A stretch of 35,170 nt of DNA, taken from the NCBI GenBank assembly GCA_022799355.1, contig JAAWOG010000038.1:1-35170 (forward strand), in the 5' to 3' direction. The position numbers and the translations under genes are program-made. Origin of the DNA: Lachnospiraceae bacterium (GTDB lineage Bacteria; Bacillota; Clostridia; Lachnospirales; Lachnospiraceae). Shown here piece by piece: positions 15,921 through 24,799 of this stretch. Below the pieces are notes generated by a model. That model ran no database searches. It saw only the letters and a program-made list of their open reading frames with translations, and was not told where the DNA came from. Numbering within the stretch: position 1 is the stretch's first letter; each line of letters opens with the position of its first letter.

Positions 15921-16934
15921 ATGGGAAAGACGGATGTCCGGGAGAGCGACTATCTGGAGGATGCGGAAATTTTTGCGGACCTGGTAAACGGTATCCTGTA
16001 TAAAGGGGAGCAGGTGGTAAAACCGCAGGATTTGAGGGAACAGGATGGAGAACTCAGGAGCGCTGCAGGGAATGATGTGAAAAAGGTTATCAGAGATAAG
16101 GTCAGACTGTGGAAAGGCACGGTATTTGCCGTATTTTCGGTGGAGAATCAGACGAGAGTTGATTACCGCATGGTAACCAGGGCAATGCTGGCGGAGGGGA
16201 TGGCGTATGACCGGCAATGGAAAGCGCTGAAAAAGAAACTGGAAAGGGTTTTAAAAAAGAAGCCGGAATGCGGGAAGAGGGAAGCGGCGGTGACAGCGGA
16301 TGAATTTATATCGGGCATGCGGAGGGAAGATAAATTTATTCCGGTTATTACAATTGTTATCTATTATGGAAAGGGAAAGCCCTGGGATGGAGCCAGGGAA
16401 CTGCATGAACTGCTGGACGTGGAGGGGAATGAGGAAAGGGTTCTTCCGTTTATATCGAATTACCGGCTGAATTTATTTGACTATCATGAGCATGAGGAAT
16501 TTGGGCAGTTTCATTCGGAATTGCAGACCGTGTTTGAGTTTCTGAGGTATTCGGAAGAGAAGGAACAGATGAAGAAAAAGCTGGCGGAGCACCAGGAGCG
16601 GTATGAAGGCTTGAGCAGCCAGGCGAAAATACTGCTTTTAAGGCTGACGAATATAAAAAAGATACCGGGTGTAGGAGAGCGGGAACTGGAGAGAGGAGAA
16701 TTCAGTATGTGCAAGGCGTTTGAAGATATGAAGGAAGAGGGACGAGAAGAAGGAAAGATGGAAGGAAAGCTTGAGGGAAGAGCGGAGGAAATCGTGGAAA
16801 CCGGTTATGAATTCGGGCTGACGGAGGAAGAGATACTGATCAGGCTGCAGCAGAAGTTACGGATATCGCTTAAGGAGGCTGAGGGATTTCTTGAGATGTT
16901 CGGAAGGCGGACGGGTGTTCCTGGCAGGCAATAG
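15921..16934 (+). CDS. Rpn family PD-(D/E)XK nuclease / putative transposase
   Basis: 337 residues. The N-terminus EDAEIFADLVNGILYKGEQV and then VFAVFSVENQTRVDYRM match the Rpn (recombination-promoting nuclease, Transposase_31-like) core; the acidic FADL and ENQ segments belong to the nuclease site. The C-terminus carries a charged repeat, EEGREEGKMEGKLEGRAEE, and a helical tail, common in Clostridia. Known E. coli Rpn proteins are DNA endonucleases; here activity is inferred. No terminal inverted repeats are seen, so this is not an obvious complete mobile element. AGGGAGGAAG precedes the ATG. Confidence 0.8.
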   Translation: MGKTDVRESDYLEDAEIFADLVNGILYKGEQVVKPQDLREQDGELRSAAGNDVKKVIRDKVRLWKGTVFAVFSVENQTRVDYRMVTRAMLAEGMAYDRQWKALKKKLERVLKKKPECGKREAAVTADEFISGMRREDKFIPVITIVIYYGKGKPWDGARELHELLDVEGNEERVLPFISNYRLNLFDYHEHEEFGQFHSELQTVFEFLRYSEEKEQMKKKLAEHQERYEGLSSQAKILLLRLTNIKKIPGVGERELERGEFSMCKAFEDMKEEGREEGKMEGKLEGRAEEIVETGYEFGLTEEEILIRLQQKLRISLKEAEGFLEMFGRRTGVPGRQ

Positions 16935-16962
16935 TATTGAAAGAATCGAAAGGATAAAAGAA

Positions 16963-17433
16963 ATGTCGATAGAGAGAGTAAAAGCATATTTTGGAAAGTA
17001 CGGGATGGAAGATAGGGTTTTGGAGTTTGACGTATCCAGCGCCACCGTGGAGCTTGCCGCAAAGGCGCTTTGCTGTAAGCCTGAGAGGATTGCCAAGACG
17101 CTCTCGTTTATGGTGGACGGCGGCGCGGTTCTGGTAGTGACGGCGGGGGATATGAAGATCGACAACCGGAAATATAAGGACCGGTTTGGAGTGAAGGCAA
17201 AGATGCTCTCGGCGCAGGAAGCCGTGGCGATGACAGGACATGCCGTGGGTGGCGTATGCCCTTTTGCCGTAAACGAGGGGGTGGCGGTGTATCTGGACGT
17301 ATCGCTGAAACGGTTTGACACGGTTTTTCCAGCCTGCGGCAGCTCAAACAGCGCAATAGAACTCACCATACCGGAACTTGAAACATACTCCGGAAATGGG
17401 GGCTGGGTGGACGTATGCAGGGAAGCCGTGTAG
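16963..17433 (+). CDS. YbaK/EbsC-type aminoacyl-tRNA deacylase
   Basis: 156 residues from the ATG at 16963, preceded by AAAGGA; an upstream extension lies out of frame over the end of the Rpn gene and is not family-like. VLEFDVSSATVELAAKALCCKPERIAKTL, read in shorter parts, and VGGVCPFAVNEGVAVYLDVS show the YbaK fold, with the GGVCPFA loop forming the hydrolytic pocket. The family clears misacylated tRNA such as Cys-tRNAPro or Ala-tRNAPro. The start is 28 nt after the Rpn stop. Confidence 0.9.
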   Translation: MSIERVKAYFGKYGMEDRVLEFDVSSATVELAAKALCCKPERIAKTLSFMVDGGAVLVVTAGDMKIDNRKYKDRFGVKAKMLSAQEAVAMTGHAVGGVCPFAVNEGVAVYLDVSLKRFDTVFPACGSSNSAIELTIPELETYSGNGGWVDVCREAV

Positions 17434-17503
17434 AAAGGACAGGTATCCGGTCCGGGAAACAGGAAACGTTATAAGAAAATAAAAAAATAAAAGGAGGGTT
17501 ACA

Positions 17504-17728
17504 ATGAAAAAACTGTTTTATTATGCGAATCAGTATATCCAAAAGAGCAGTTGGAAGGATCTGGCGCTGATCAAGTTCTGCCTCTTTTCCATGGGGATAC
17601 TTGCGGGCATCAGTATACCGGAAAAAAGAAAGGAGCGCGCGGGTATCATTGCGGCATTTGTTTTTACGGTGACTTATATTCCCCTGATGATGAAATTTAT
17701 CTCGGTGGTTAGGGAAAAAGAGGAGTAA
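17504..17728 (+). CDS. Small two-helix membrane protein, unknown function
   Basis: 74 residues with hydrophobic segments at about 24-38 (IKFCLFSMGILAGI) and 47-63 (IIAAFVFTVTYIPLMM), and charged ends. AAAGGAGG before the ATG is strong. Similar small proteins in Lachnospiraceae carry vague permease-type names; I cannot assign a role. Confidence 0.7.
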   Translation: MKKLFYYANQYIQKSSWKDLALIKFCLFSMGILAGISIPEKRKERAGIIAAFVFTVTYIPLMMKFISVVREKEE

Positions 17729-17828
17729 TACCGTCCGAAAATGAGGTGATACCGCCCCTGCCGGCGGGAGTCATATCTGTTAAACGCAGAAGAAAAGGCG
17801 GCAGTGAAACAGGCATCTGCTGTAATAG

Positions 17829-18869
17829 TTGAACATGCTTACGATTTTGGGAAGCGGTTCGGGTATTACGGCGGATGCTTTTTTATTGCCGGAAAATATG
17901 GAACTGCCCGGGACATTTTCTTTTCAGGGGGAAAATATTTTGGTCCGGGATTTTATAGAAGATACGGAGACGACGGCACTGCTTGTGATAAAAGATGATG
18001 CGATCCGGTATGAACAATATTTGATGGGCGGAGATGAGAATACGTTGTTTTCCTCTAATTCCATGGGAAAATCTTTTGTGTCGGCGCTGATGGGCATCGC
18101 GGTTTCCAAGGGATATGTGGACAGTGTGGATGATCCGCTGGGGAAATACATCCCTGAGTTTGTGGGGACGGAGCTGGAAAATATACCGATCAAAGCCTGC
18201 CTGCAGATGGCCTCCGGCATTGATTTTGATGAGGATAAGGATATGAGCGGCTTTTCCATGCGCACGCTGATGGGAAGTTCTGCGATGGAAGTGATTTCAA
18301 AGTACGGCATTAAGGAGGAGCCCTTTACTTACCGGAGATATCTGAGCATCAATACGGAAATTCTGGGAGAAGTGATTGTAAATGCCACAGGTAAAGGTCT
18401 TGCTGAATTTATGGAAGAAGAATTGTGGAAAAAACTGGATGCGGGACATGACGCGTATTGGACGCTGAGCAACAACAAAGAACTGGCAATGGGCGGATTG
18501 AGCGTATCGCTTCGGGATTACGGGCGGTTTGCGCGGCTTTATCTGCATGGCGGAAATTATAACGGAGAACAGATACTGCCCCGTGAGTGGGTGGAGGAAT
18601 CGATGGATATAAGTGCGGAGTATGCCAGGCCCGGTGCCAATCAGGATGCATATAATGCCATCGGATATGGTTATCAGTGGTGGCTGCCGGAGGGGGATGA
18701 AGGAGAATTTATGGCCATCGGTGTATATGGACAATGGATTTATGTGAATCCGGCAGAGGGGGTTATTATTGTAAAAACCAGCGCTGATCCTGATTTTATG
18801 GAAAAGGATTATGAACTCAGGCATGTGGCATTTTTCCGGGTGCTGGCAAAGGAAATTCCGGAAGTATAA
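17829..18869 (+). CDS. Serine hydrolase of the class C beta-lactamase fold
   Basis: 346 residues from a TTG at 17829. It shows S78-M-G-K81 (SxxK nucleophile and base), YLSINTEILG (the YxS/N element) and AMGGLSVSLRDYGRFARL, as in NylB-like esterases and D-aminopeptidase relatives. Relatives usually have an N-terminal membrane anchor or signal; here no hydrophobic leader and no ribosome site precede the start, and an overlapping frame (17804-17998) is open with AYDFG. The N-terminus may be frameshifted or truncated. The catalytic part looks intact. The substrate is unknown. Confidence 0.75.
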   Translation: MNMLTILGSGSGITADAFLLPENMELPGTFSFQGENILVRDFIEDTETTALLVIKDDAIRYEQYLMGGDENTLFSSNSMGKSFVSALMGIAVSKGYVDSVDDPLGKYIPEFVGTELENIPIKACLQMASGIDFDEDKDMSGFSMRTLMGSSAMEVISKYGIKEEPFTYRRYLSINTEILGEVIVNATGKGLAEFMEEELWKKLDAGHDAYWTLSNNKELAMGGLSVSLRDYGRFARLYLHGGNYNGEQILPREWVEESMDISAEYARPGANQDAYNAIGYGYQWWLPEGDEGEFMAIGVYGQWIYVNPAEGVIIVKTSADPDFMEKDYELRHVAFFRVLAKEIPEV

Positions 18870-18883
18870 AGAAAATCTGCGGC

Positions 18884-18913
18884 TTGACATACTATAAATT
18901 TCCCTGTTATTAT
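18884..18913 (+). promoter_or_regulatory. Promoter of the transglutaminase-like gene
   Basis: TTGACA (18884-18889) is followed at 17-18 nt by TTATTA/TATTAT (18907-18913), a good housekeeping promoter about 40 nt before the ATG. Confidence 0.65.
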
Positions 18914-18953
18914 TTAAAATACTGACCAAATAATACGAAGAGGGGAAAAAGGT

Positions 18954-21900
18954 ATGAAACAAAAGAAAAAAGCGGTAATTTTTCTGATGATGCTTTTTGC
19001 GGCGTCTCTTTGCCTGGCCGGTATCGGCGGCAGCGTAAGGGCGGCAAATACGAAGGATGTAAGGTATTTTTATAACCAGCTTTCCGGGGATGCAAAGCCG
19101 ATTTATGATGCCATGTACGAAATGTATAAACAGGGAATTTTTAAGACAGGAACGGAAAGTTACGACCTGATAACAAACGAGCATCTGACAAAGGAAAAGC
19201 TTGCGTCCTATGGGGGAAAATATGACGATCTGTTAAAGTCCTTCGGCGCGGCGCGGGATGCTTTTTATGCGGATTACCCGGATATCTTTTATGTGGATTT
19301 TTCTGCCGTAGCCATTACGGTAGAGGAAAAAGGTGGGACGGATTATAAGGCTTACCTGGGACCAAAAGATGGAGTTAGCAGCTATTTCACGGAGGGCTTT
19401 ACGGAGAAGCAGCAGGTGGAAAAAGCCATCGACAGCCATGAGGCAAAGGTGAACGGCATTGTCAGTGAGGCAAAAAAAGCCAAAACTGTCAGAGAACAGG
19501 TGATCGCGGCACATAATGCCGTTATAAAAGGGACGGTTTACAAACTGGAAGATAATTGCAGTGCGGGAAATAAAGGACATATCAGAACTTCCTACGGGGC
19601 TCTCGTCAAAGGAGAGAGCCTCTGTGAGGGGTATGCCAGAGCGGTTAAGAGCGTGCTGGATTCCCTGGGGGTGGAGAGTGTTCTGGTACAGGGCAATTAT
19701 GTGGAAACGGACGGCAGCAAAAACCCGCATATGTGGAATTATGTGAAGCTGGACGGGAAATGGTATGCCATTGACGCTACGGCGAACGACGGTATGAGCG
19801 GCAGTTCTGATGCAGATACATATCTGTTGGCGGAAGGTCCGGTGATGAAGGAACATCATAAAGCCGACGGCATTATGTCGCCTGGGGGGGTTCGGTTTAC
19901 TTATCCGACTCTGGAAGGGGGCAGTGACAGTTCCCAGGATCTTGGAACAACGGACAGCGAAGGATATAAATTGGTCTTTGATAAAGACGGACTGCGCGTG
20001 GGATATAAAGACGGAACGGAAGACGGGCAGGAAGTCGGTATCTTCAAGGTGAGTTATAAGGGTATGGGATATGCGGAAGCGGTGGAGAAAGAAGGCGTAT
20101 ATATTCTTTCCCGTTTTTATCAGTATATGCCGGGAACCGGAAAGGATGAGCAGGGAAGGTGGGGGTATTCCGATCCCAAGCCCTTTATGATGCCTCAGTT
20201 GAAGGATGCCTTGGTACTGGCAAACGGCAACAGCCGTTATATTGAATTTGCAGTGACAAAAGTGGCGCCGAAGGGACCTCTGTATGGAGATGATCTGACG
20301 GTGGAGGATTTGGAGAAGAACTGGAATTTCCAGGGAACGGAAAAGGATTTTATCGTATCTACGGGAAAACTGGAAAATCCCAGAGGAAATTTTGTACCGT
20401 CGCCCTGGGCAAAAAAACTGACGCCCAGTGCCACGGGTTTTCTGATGATAGGAAATACCTATCAGGTGACAGCCGTGTTTAATGAAGAACTGGAAGAATA
20501 TGACGGGAAGAAGGCAGGGTATGAGCTTTCTGTAAAGGATGGCAGCAGCGCAATCAAGTACGCTAAAGTCGAAAACTTTAAGTGGGACGGCAAGAGTACG
20601 GTAACCTTCGATTTTACGCCCAGTGAGATGTGGGCGGATAATTATGCCCGCTATGAGTTCCAGGTGACGGGGCTCAGGGGAAAGGGAAGCTGGAAGGCTC
20701 CGGATGCTTTCACCTATGATGTAAAGAAGAGATTAGCGATCTGCGCGTTCAGGCCCGAGGGGTATTATTTTGCCACCTATGCCAAGGCGGAACTCTTAGA
20801 ACCGGGGGACCTCTCCTGTAAGGACTGGGTACTGGATTCCGGCAAAAAACTGGAGGAGGCAGTGACCAATGTGACCATCGTGGCGTCGAAGCCGGTGTTG
20901 GAAGTGGGTACGCCGGACAAGGCGGAGACGGAGGAGATGGTGGATAAAATAGAAGGCACCGGAGATGAGTTGATAAAAAGCGCCACTTTTAATATCGATC
21001 TGAAAATGTGTAATCAGAGCATCGTCAGTACAGGCAGCAGCATCAAGATGCTGGTAGGATTTCCGGAAGGGTACGAGGCGGATTCCGAGGGCGTGACTTA
21101 TAAGGCGTACCATTTTATTAAAAAGGATGGGAAGATCACAGGCGTGGAGGAGATCGACTGTGTCGTGACGCAGTTCGGTCTTGTGATAGCCTGTAAATCC
21201 TTCAGTCCCTATGCCGTGGCGGCGGTGAAGACGGATGAACCTGTGGACGTCAAAAAGGTCCTGATGCTGAATTCCGAGGGCGGTGAGATCAAAGGGGACG
21301 CGATCTGTAAGGTGAAAGAGGACGAGCCGCAGAAGGTGACATTAAAAGCGAAGGACGGTTACTATATCAGCAGCATCAACCTCTCGGGGAAGAAATTATC
21401 CGTGACGGACAAAAAAACCATGGATGTAAAACTCACCTATGAGGGACTGTCCTACGATGAAAATATTATGGAAGTGATGTTTGCGGCGGAGAAGAAGCAG
21501 GAGACACAGGGTTCCTCCTCTTCACAGGGATCGGGCGGCAGCTCTTCCGGAAGTTCGGGCGGCAGTTCCTCGGGAAGTTCAGGCGGTTCTTCCAAATCTT
21601 CCGATAAAAAGCAGGAGAATAATCAGACTCCCGCAGCGCCCACGACGCCGGCTCCCGGGCAGGTGACAACGCCTCCGGCTGCGGCACAGACACCCAAGAC
21701 TCCCGCGGCATCTCAGAAAAATCAGGAGACCGTAACGCCGTCCGGCAATGGCAGCAAAAACGAAAGTTTGATGCAGCAGGAGCCGGGAGAGGGAACCGGA
21801 GAATATGACGCGATGGCATCTGCTGATGAAATCGGCGGAGAGGATATGCCGGAAGCGGGAAGTGATCCGGCATCCCAACCCATGAAGGAATTGGAGGGGA

Positions 21901-22037
21901 AGGAAACCACCGGTACCTATGAGAATGCCCAGGAAGGCGAGGACAGAGGCTTCTGGCTGGTACTGGCCGCCATTTTAGGCGTCGGCGTGCTGGGAATGGG
22001 AGGCATAGCCATCGCCCACTCCATAAGAAAATTTTAA
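18954..22037 (+). CDS. Large secreted, membrane-anchored transglutaminase-like protein
   Basis: 1027 residues. A signal peptide ends near residue 30 (LAGIGGSVRAA). The transglutaminase-like domain spans about 170-300 with a full triad: Cys224 in GESLCEGYAR, His259 in HMWNYVKLDGKWYAIDAT and Asp274. Two or three beta-rich regions follow without motifs I can name. A Ser/Gly-rich stretch (about 850-880, SSGSSGGSSSGSS), a Pro/Thr-rich stretch and one final membrane helix (about 1001-1021) then a short basic tail anchor it. There is no LPXTG. The bacterial domain often acts as a protease or crosslinking enzyme at the cell surface; which one is not known. It has its own promoter. Confidence 0.85.
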   Translation: MKQKKKAVIFLMMLFAASLCLAGIGGSVRAANTKDVRYFYNQLSGDAKPIYDAMYEMYKQGIFKTGTESYDLITNEHLTKEKLASYGGKYDDLLKSFGAARDAFYADYPDIFYVDFSAVAITVEEKGGTDYKAYLGPKDGVSSYFTEGFTEKQQVEKAIDSHEAKVNGIVSEAKKAKTVREQVIAAHNAVIKGTVYKLEDNCSAGNKGHIRTSYGALVKGESLCEGYARAVKSVLDSLGVESVLVQGNYVETDGSKNPHMWNYVKLDGKWYAIDATANDGMSGSSDADTYLLAEGPVMKEHHKADGIMSPGGVRFTYPTLEGGSDSSQDLGTTDSEGYKLVFDKDGLRVGYKDGTEDGQEVGIFKVSYKGMGYAEAVEKEGVYILSRFYQYMPGTGKDEQGRWGYSDPKPFMMPQLKDALVLANGNSRYIEFAVTKVAPKGPLYGDDLTVEDLEKNWNFQGTEKDFIVSTGKLENPRGNFVPSPWAKKLTPSATGFLMIGNTYQVTAVFNEELEEYDGKKAGYELSVKDGSSAIKYAKVENFKWDGKSTVTFDFTPSEMWADNYARYEFQVTGLRGKGSWKAPDAFTYDVKKRLAICAFRPEGYYFATYAKAELLEPGDLSCKDWVLDSGKKLEEAVTNVTIVASKPVLEVGTPDKAETEEMVDKIEGTGDELIKSATFNIDLKMCNQSIVSTGSSIKMLVGFPEGYEADSEGVTYKAYHFIKKDGKITGVEEIDCVVTQFGLVIACKSFSPYAVAAVKTDEPVDVKKVLMLNSEGGEIKGDAICKVKEDEPQKVTLKAKDGYYISSINLSGKKLSVTDKKTMDVKLTYEGLSYDENIMEVMFAAEKKQETQGSSSSQGSGGSSSGSSGGSSSGSSGGSSKSSDKKQENNQTPAAPTTPAPGQVTTPPAAAQTPKTPAASQKNQETVTPSGNGSKNESLMQQEPGEGTGEYDAMASADEIGGEDMPEAGSDPASQPMKELEGKETTGTYENAQEGEDRGFWLVLAAILGVGVLGMGGIAIAHSIRKF

Positions 22038-22100
22038 GTGCAGGCAGAGGAATTTGATTTCATATAAAACAGACAAATAGACAGGATGCTCCATACTATG

Positions 22101-22148
22101 AGAAACAGGACAACCGTGAACACAAGAAGTTACGGTTGTCCTGTTTCT
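22101..22148. terminator. Perfect 17-bp hairpin, possible bidirectional terminator
   Basis: AGAAACAGGACAACCGT (22101-22117) pairs perfectly with ACGGTTGTCCTGTTTCT (22132-22148) across a 14-nt loop. No T-run follows the stem, although its 3' arm ends in TTTCT. The rest of 22038-22371 holds a small GCCGGCTTTTCGGC hairpin near 22200 and a promoter; I see no gene. Confidence 0.5.
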
Positions 22149-22282
22149 TAGTTGGGAAAAACGGAGAATTGCTCAGCCAATGTCATTTAGTTAACGATTG
22201 CCGGCTTTTCGGCTGAAAGATCCGTCTGATTTTTCGTGATTGCGGTCCGCTCTGCGATGCATCAAGAAGGGAAATTTCGGGA

Positions 22283-22311
22283 TTGAAAAACAGTCTTTCA
22301 GATGATAAAAT
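22283..22311 (+). promoter_or_regulatory. Promoter of the chemoreceptor operon
   Basis: TTGAAA (22283-22288) and TAAAAT (22306-22311) lie exactly 17 nt apart, a standard SigA-type promoter about 60 nt before the ATG. A flagellar sigma factor promoter is not seen. Confidence 0.65.
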
Positions 22312-22371
22312 GAATGTGCTGCGTTTGTTTTGAAGCAGGAGAAAATCTATGTTCAGAAAGGTTGAATACTT

Positions 22372-24339
22372 ATGAGGGAAGGAAGCATAAAGACTAAAAT
22401 CATACGCTATGTTATGGCGGTTTCCATTGTGATCGTATGTCTGATCACTTCTTTTATGGTGGCTGCCAGCTTTGACACCACAGACCATACGATGCTCAAT
22501 ACGATGGAGCCTATGGTAAAGATCGCGTCACAGAATGTAAGTTCCAATCTCCATTTACTGACAGAGAGGATCTATCAGCTTTCCGAGAGTACGGAAATAA
22601 AACAGATGCTCTCCTCCGGCGGGGACGGTTCGGAGATAGAGACGTTTCTGGCGGGAGAGGCTAATAAAGTAGAATTTGTATGGATCGGCATTTACCATAC
22701 GGATGGCAGTAAATATATGGGGTATGGAAATGCCCCTGCCGATGTGTCAGACCGGAAATATTATAAATTCTTGCAGGAGACCGGAAATATTGTGATCGGG
22801 GAACCGGCGATGCAGGATAATATCATTCAGCTTGCGGTGGGAATCCCTCTGAAAACGGAGGAGGAGACGGCGTATTATCTGGTGGGAAGCTACAAGTATG
22901 ATATCCTGAACGATGTCCTCAGCAATATGAATCTTGGCGAGACGGGCGCCGCCTACATTGTGAATGAGGAGGGGCAGATCGTCGGGGATAAAGATATAGA
23001 GAACATTGCGAAGAAGATGAATGTCTATGAGATGTATCCGGGTGCAAAGACCAGGGATATGTATGAGAAGGTGATCGGCGGGCAGACGGGAACGCAGAAG
23101 ATCACATTACATAATATGCCCCACTATGCGGCATATTCCCCCATACCGGGGACGCTGTGGTCTCTTGTGATCGATGTTCCGGTGAAGGAATTTAAGGCGA
23201 GAGGCATCACTGCGGCGCTGATCGGCGTTTTGCTTGCGGTGGTTGTCCTTTTGATCGGGCAGGCGCTGATCACGCGTATGGTATCGGGACTGACGGACCA
23301 TTTGAGGGCGGCGACGGGACGAATCGAAGCCCTGTCGGAGGGCGATCTGGCATCCGCCGTAAATAAAGCGGGGACCGGGGATGAGATAGAGGTGCTCACC
23401 ACCGCTCTTGCAAAGACCGTGGAGCAGCTTAACAGTTATATTTCCAATATCAGATATGTGCTGGGCGAGCTTTCCGGCGGCGATTACACGGTGCGGACAA
23501 CAGGGGAATACAATGGTGATTTCGCGGCGCTGAAGGAGGCGCTTGAGGTGATTACGGACTCCCTGAACCACAATATGGAGGCGATGCGGGATACCGCCAG
23601 TGAAGTGGCCAGGAATACGGATGTGGTTTCGGATCACACAAGGCAGATGCAGCAGGATTCCGGCGATCAGATGGAAGCCGTAACCCGTCTGAATGAAAGT
23701 ACAAACAGGATCGTATCCAATATTGAGACGATCATCGACAGCGCAAACCGGGTGAAGGAATGCTCCGATGCGACCAGCGCGAAAGTGACGCAGGGCAATG
23801 AGGAGATGACAGGGCTGATTGCCAATATGGATGAGATCAGCGCCAACATGGAGCAGATCAAACAGATCAGCGGCATGATCGAAGGAATCGCGGCGCAGAC
23901 AAACCTGTTGTCCCTGAATGCTTCAATTGAAGCGGCGAGAGCCGGAGAGCATGGAAAAGGCTTTGCCGTGGTGGCGGAGGAAGTGAGAGATCTGGCAGTA
24001 CAGTCCGCAAACGCTTCCGCGCAGACAACGCAGATTATTAAAAATACGTCCGATACGATACAAAAGGGTGTGGAAGCGGTAAGAGCCATGGAGGCTTCCC
24101 TCCTTGAAATTGCTGAAAATACTTCCCGGTTTTCCGAGATCACCGATAATCTGGAGCAGGTTATCGTGGAACAGAAAGCGGCTGCGGAGGATGTGAAATC
24201 GGATCTGGAGGCCGTAGATCAGATTGCGGAGAACAATGCGGATACGGCAAGGCAGACAAACGCTGCCTGTGAAGACTTTACAAAGCAGGCGCAGATGCTG
24301 ACGGAACTGGTATCTCATGTAAGGATCAGGAATGCGTAA
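22372..24339 (+). CDS. Methyl-accepting chemotaxis protein with extracellular Cache-type sensor
   Basis: 655 residues. The first membrane helix is about 12-32 ([18 protein letters not shown]), the extracellular dCache-like sensor about 35-275, the second helix about 278-300 ([16 protein letters not shown]), then HAMP and a signalling coiled coil. The highly conserved hairpin tip is [27 protein letters not shown], read from about residue 503. It would relay a ligand signal to CheA/CheW. The ligand is unknown. Other chemotaxis genes are absent here. A flavin-binding lipoprotein follows 15 nt later. Confidence 0.95.
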   Translation: MREGSIKTKIIRYVMAVSIVIVCLITSFMVAASFDTTDHTMLNTMEPMVKIASQNVSSNLHLLTERIYQLSESTEIKQMLSSGGDGSEIETFLAGEANKVEFVWIGIYHTDGSKYMGYGNAPADVSDRKYYKFLQETGNIVIGEPAMQDNIIQLAVGIPLKTEEETAYYLVGSYKYDILNDVLSNMNLGETGAAYIVNEEGQIVGDKDIENIAKKMNVYEMYPGAKTRDMYEKVIGGQTGTQKITLHNMPHYAAYSPIPGTLWSLVIDVPVKEFKARGITAALIGVLLAVVVLLIGQALITRMVSGLTDHLRAATGRIEALSEGDLASAVNKAGTGDEIEVLTTALAKTVEQLNSYISNIRYVLGELSGGDYTVRTTGEYNGDFAALKEALEVITDSLNHNMEAMRDTASEVARNTDVVSDHTRQMQQDSGDQMEAVTRLNESTNRIVSNIETIIDSANRVKECSDATSAKVTQGNEEMTGLIANMDEISANMEQIKQISGMIEGIAAQTNLLSLNASIEAARAGEHGKGFAVVAEEVRDLAVQSANASAQTTQIIKNTSDTIQKGVEAVRAMEASLLEIAENTSRFSEITDNLEQVIVEQKAAAEDVKSDLEAVDQIAENNADTARQTNAACEDFTKQAQMLTELVSHVRIRNA

Positions 24340-24354
24340 GGAGGATGACGGAAG

Positions 24355-24795
24355 ATGTGGAAGAAAAAGATCATATTATGGTCCGCGCTGCTTTTGTGTC
24401 TTTGTCTGGCGGGCTGCGGCAATAAAAAAGAGATGAAAAACGGTTACTATACGGCGGAGATGGAAGGCTATGAACACGGATGGAAGGAATATGTCTGTAT
24501 CTTTGTAAAAAATGACAGGATTATTTCCATCGAGTTCAATGCGAAAGATCCCAGCGGTTTTATCAAGGCGTGGGATAACGCTTATATGGAAAATATGAAA
24601 ACCGTGGCGGGAACTTATCCCAATGAGTATACCCGCCTGTACGGAACCCGCCTGTTAGAAGCGCAGGATATTGAGGCGGTGGATGCCGTCACCGGGGCAA
24701 CGCATTCCGGCAATAACTTTTACAAGCTGGTGGGTGCGGCGGTTGAGCAGGCGCAGAAGGGCGATTCCGAAGTCGCAATTGTAGGTGGTGAGTAA
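24355..24795 (+). CDS. FMN-binding-type lipoprotein with ApbE flavinylation motif
   Basis: 146 residues. The signal ends CLAGC with lipidated Cys21. The mature part is one FMN_bind-like domain with D110-AVTGAT116, matching the Dxx(S/T)GAT consensus for covalent FMN on the last Thr by ApbE. NGYYTAEMEGYEHGWKEYV at the start also fits extracytosolic flavoproteins. It would carry electrons outside the membrane or sense redox state. No apbE gene or Rnf/EET partner is in the window, so modification must rely on an enzyme elsewhere. AAGGAGGATGACGG precedes the ATG; 1-phosphofructokinase starts 5 nt after the stop. Confidence 0.85.
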   Translation: MWKKKIILWSALLLCLCLAGCGNKKEMKNGYYTAEMEGYEHGWKEYVCIFVKNDRIISIEFNAKDPSGFIKAWDNAYMENMKTVAGTYPNEYTRLYGTRLLEAQDIEAVDAVTGATHSGNNFYKLVGAAVEQAQKGDSEVAIVGGE

Positions 24796-24799
24796 GAAT

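Noticed and set aside
15921-16934. Complete transposon around the Rpn-type gene
   Set aside because: No terminal inverted repeats or target duplications were found flanking it.
18297-19184. Minus-strand frame over the serine hydrolase and transglutaminase starts
   Set aside because: It is a shadow across two well-supported genes and their promoter, with no motif.
22190-22371. Cyclic di-GMP riboswitch before the chemoreceptor
   Set aside because: The conserved GEMM core and tetraloop-receptor pattern are not visible; only a small hairpin and a promoter are.
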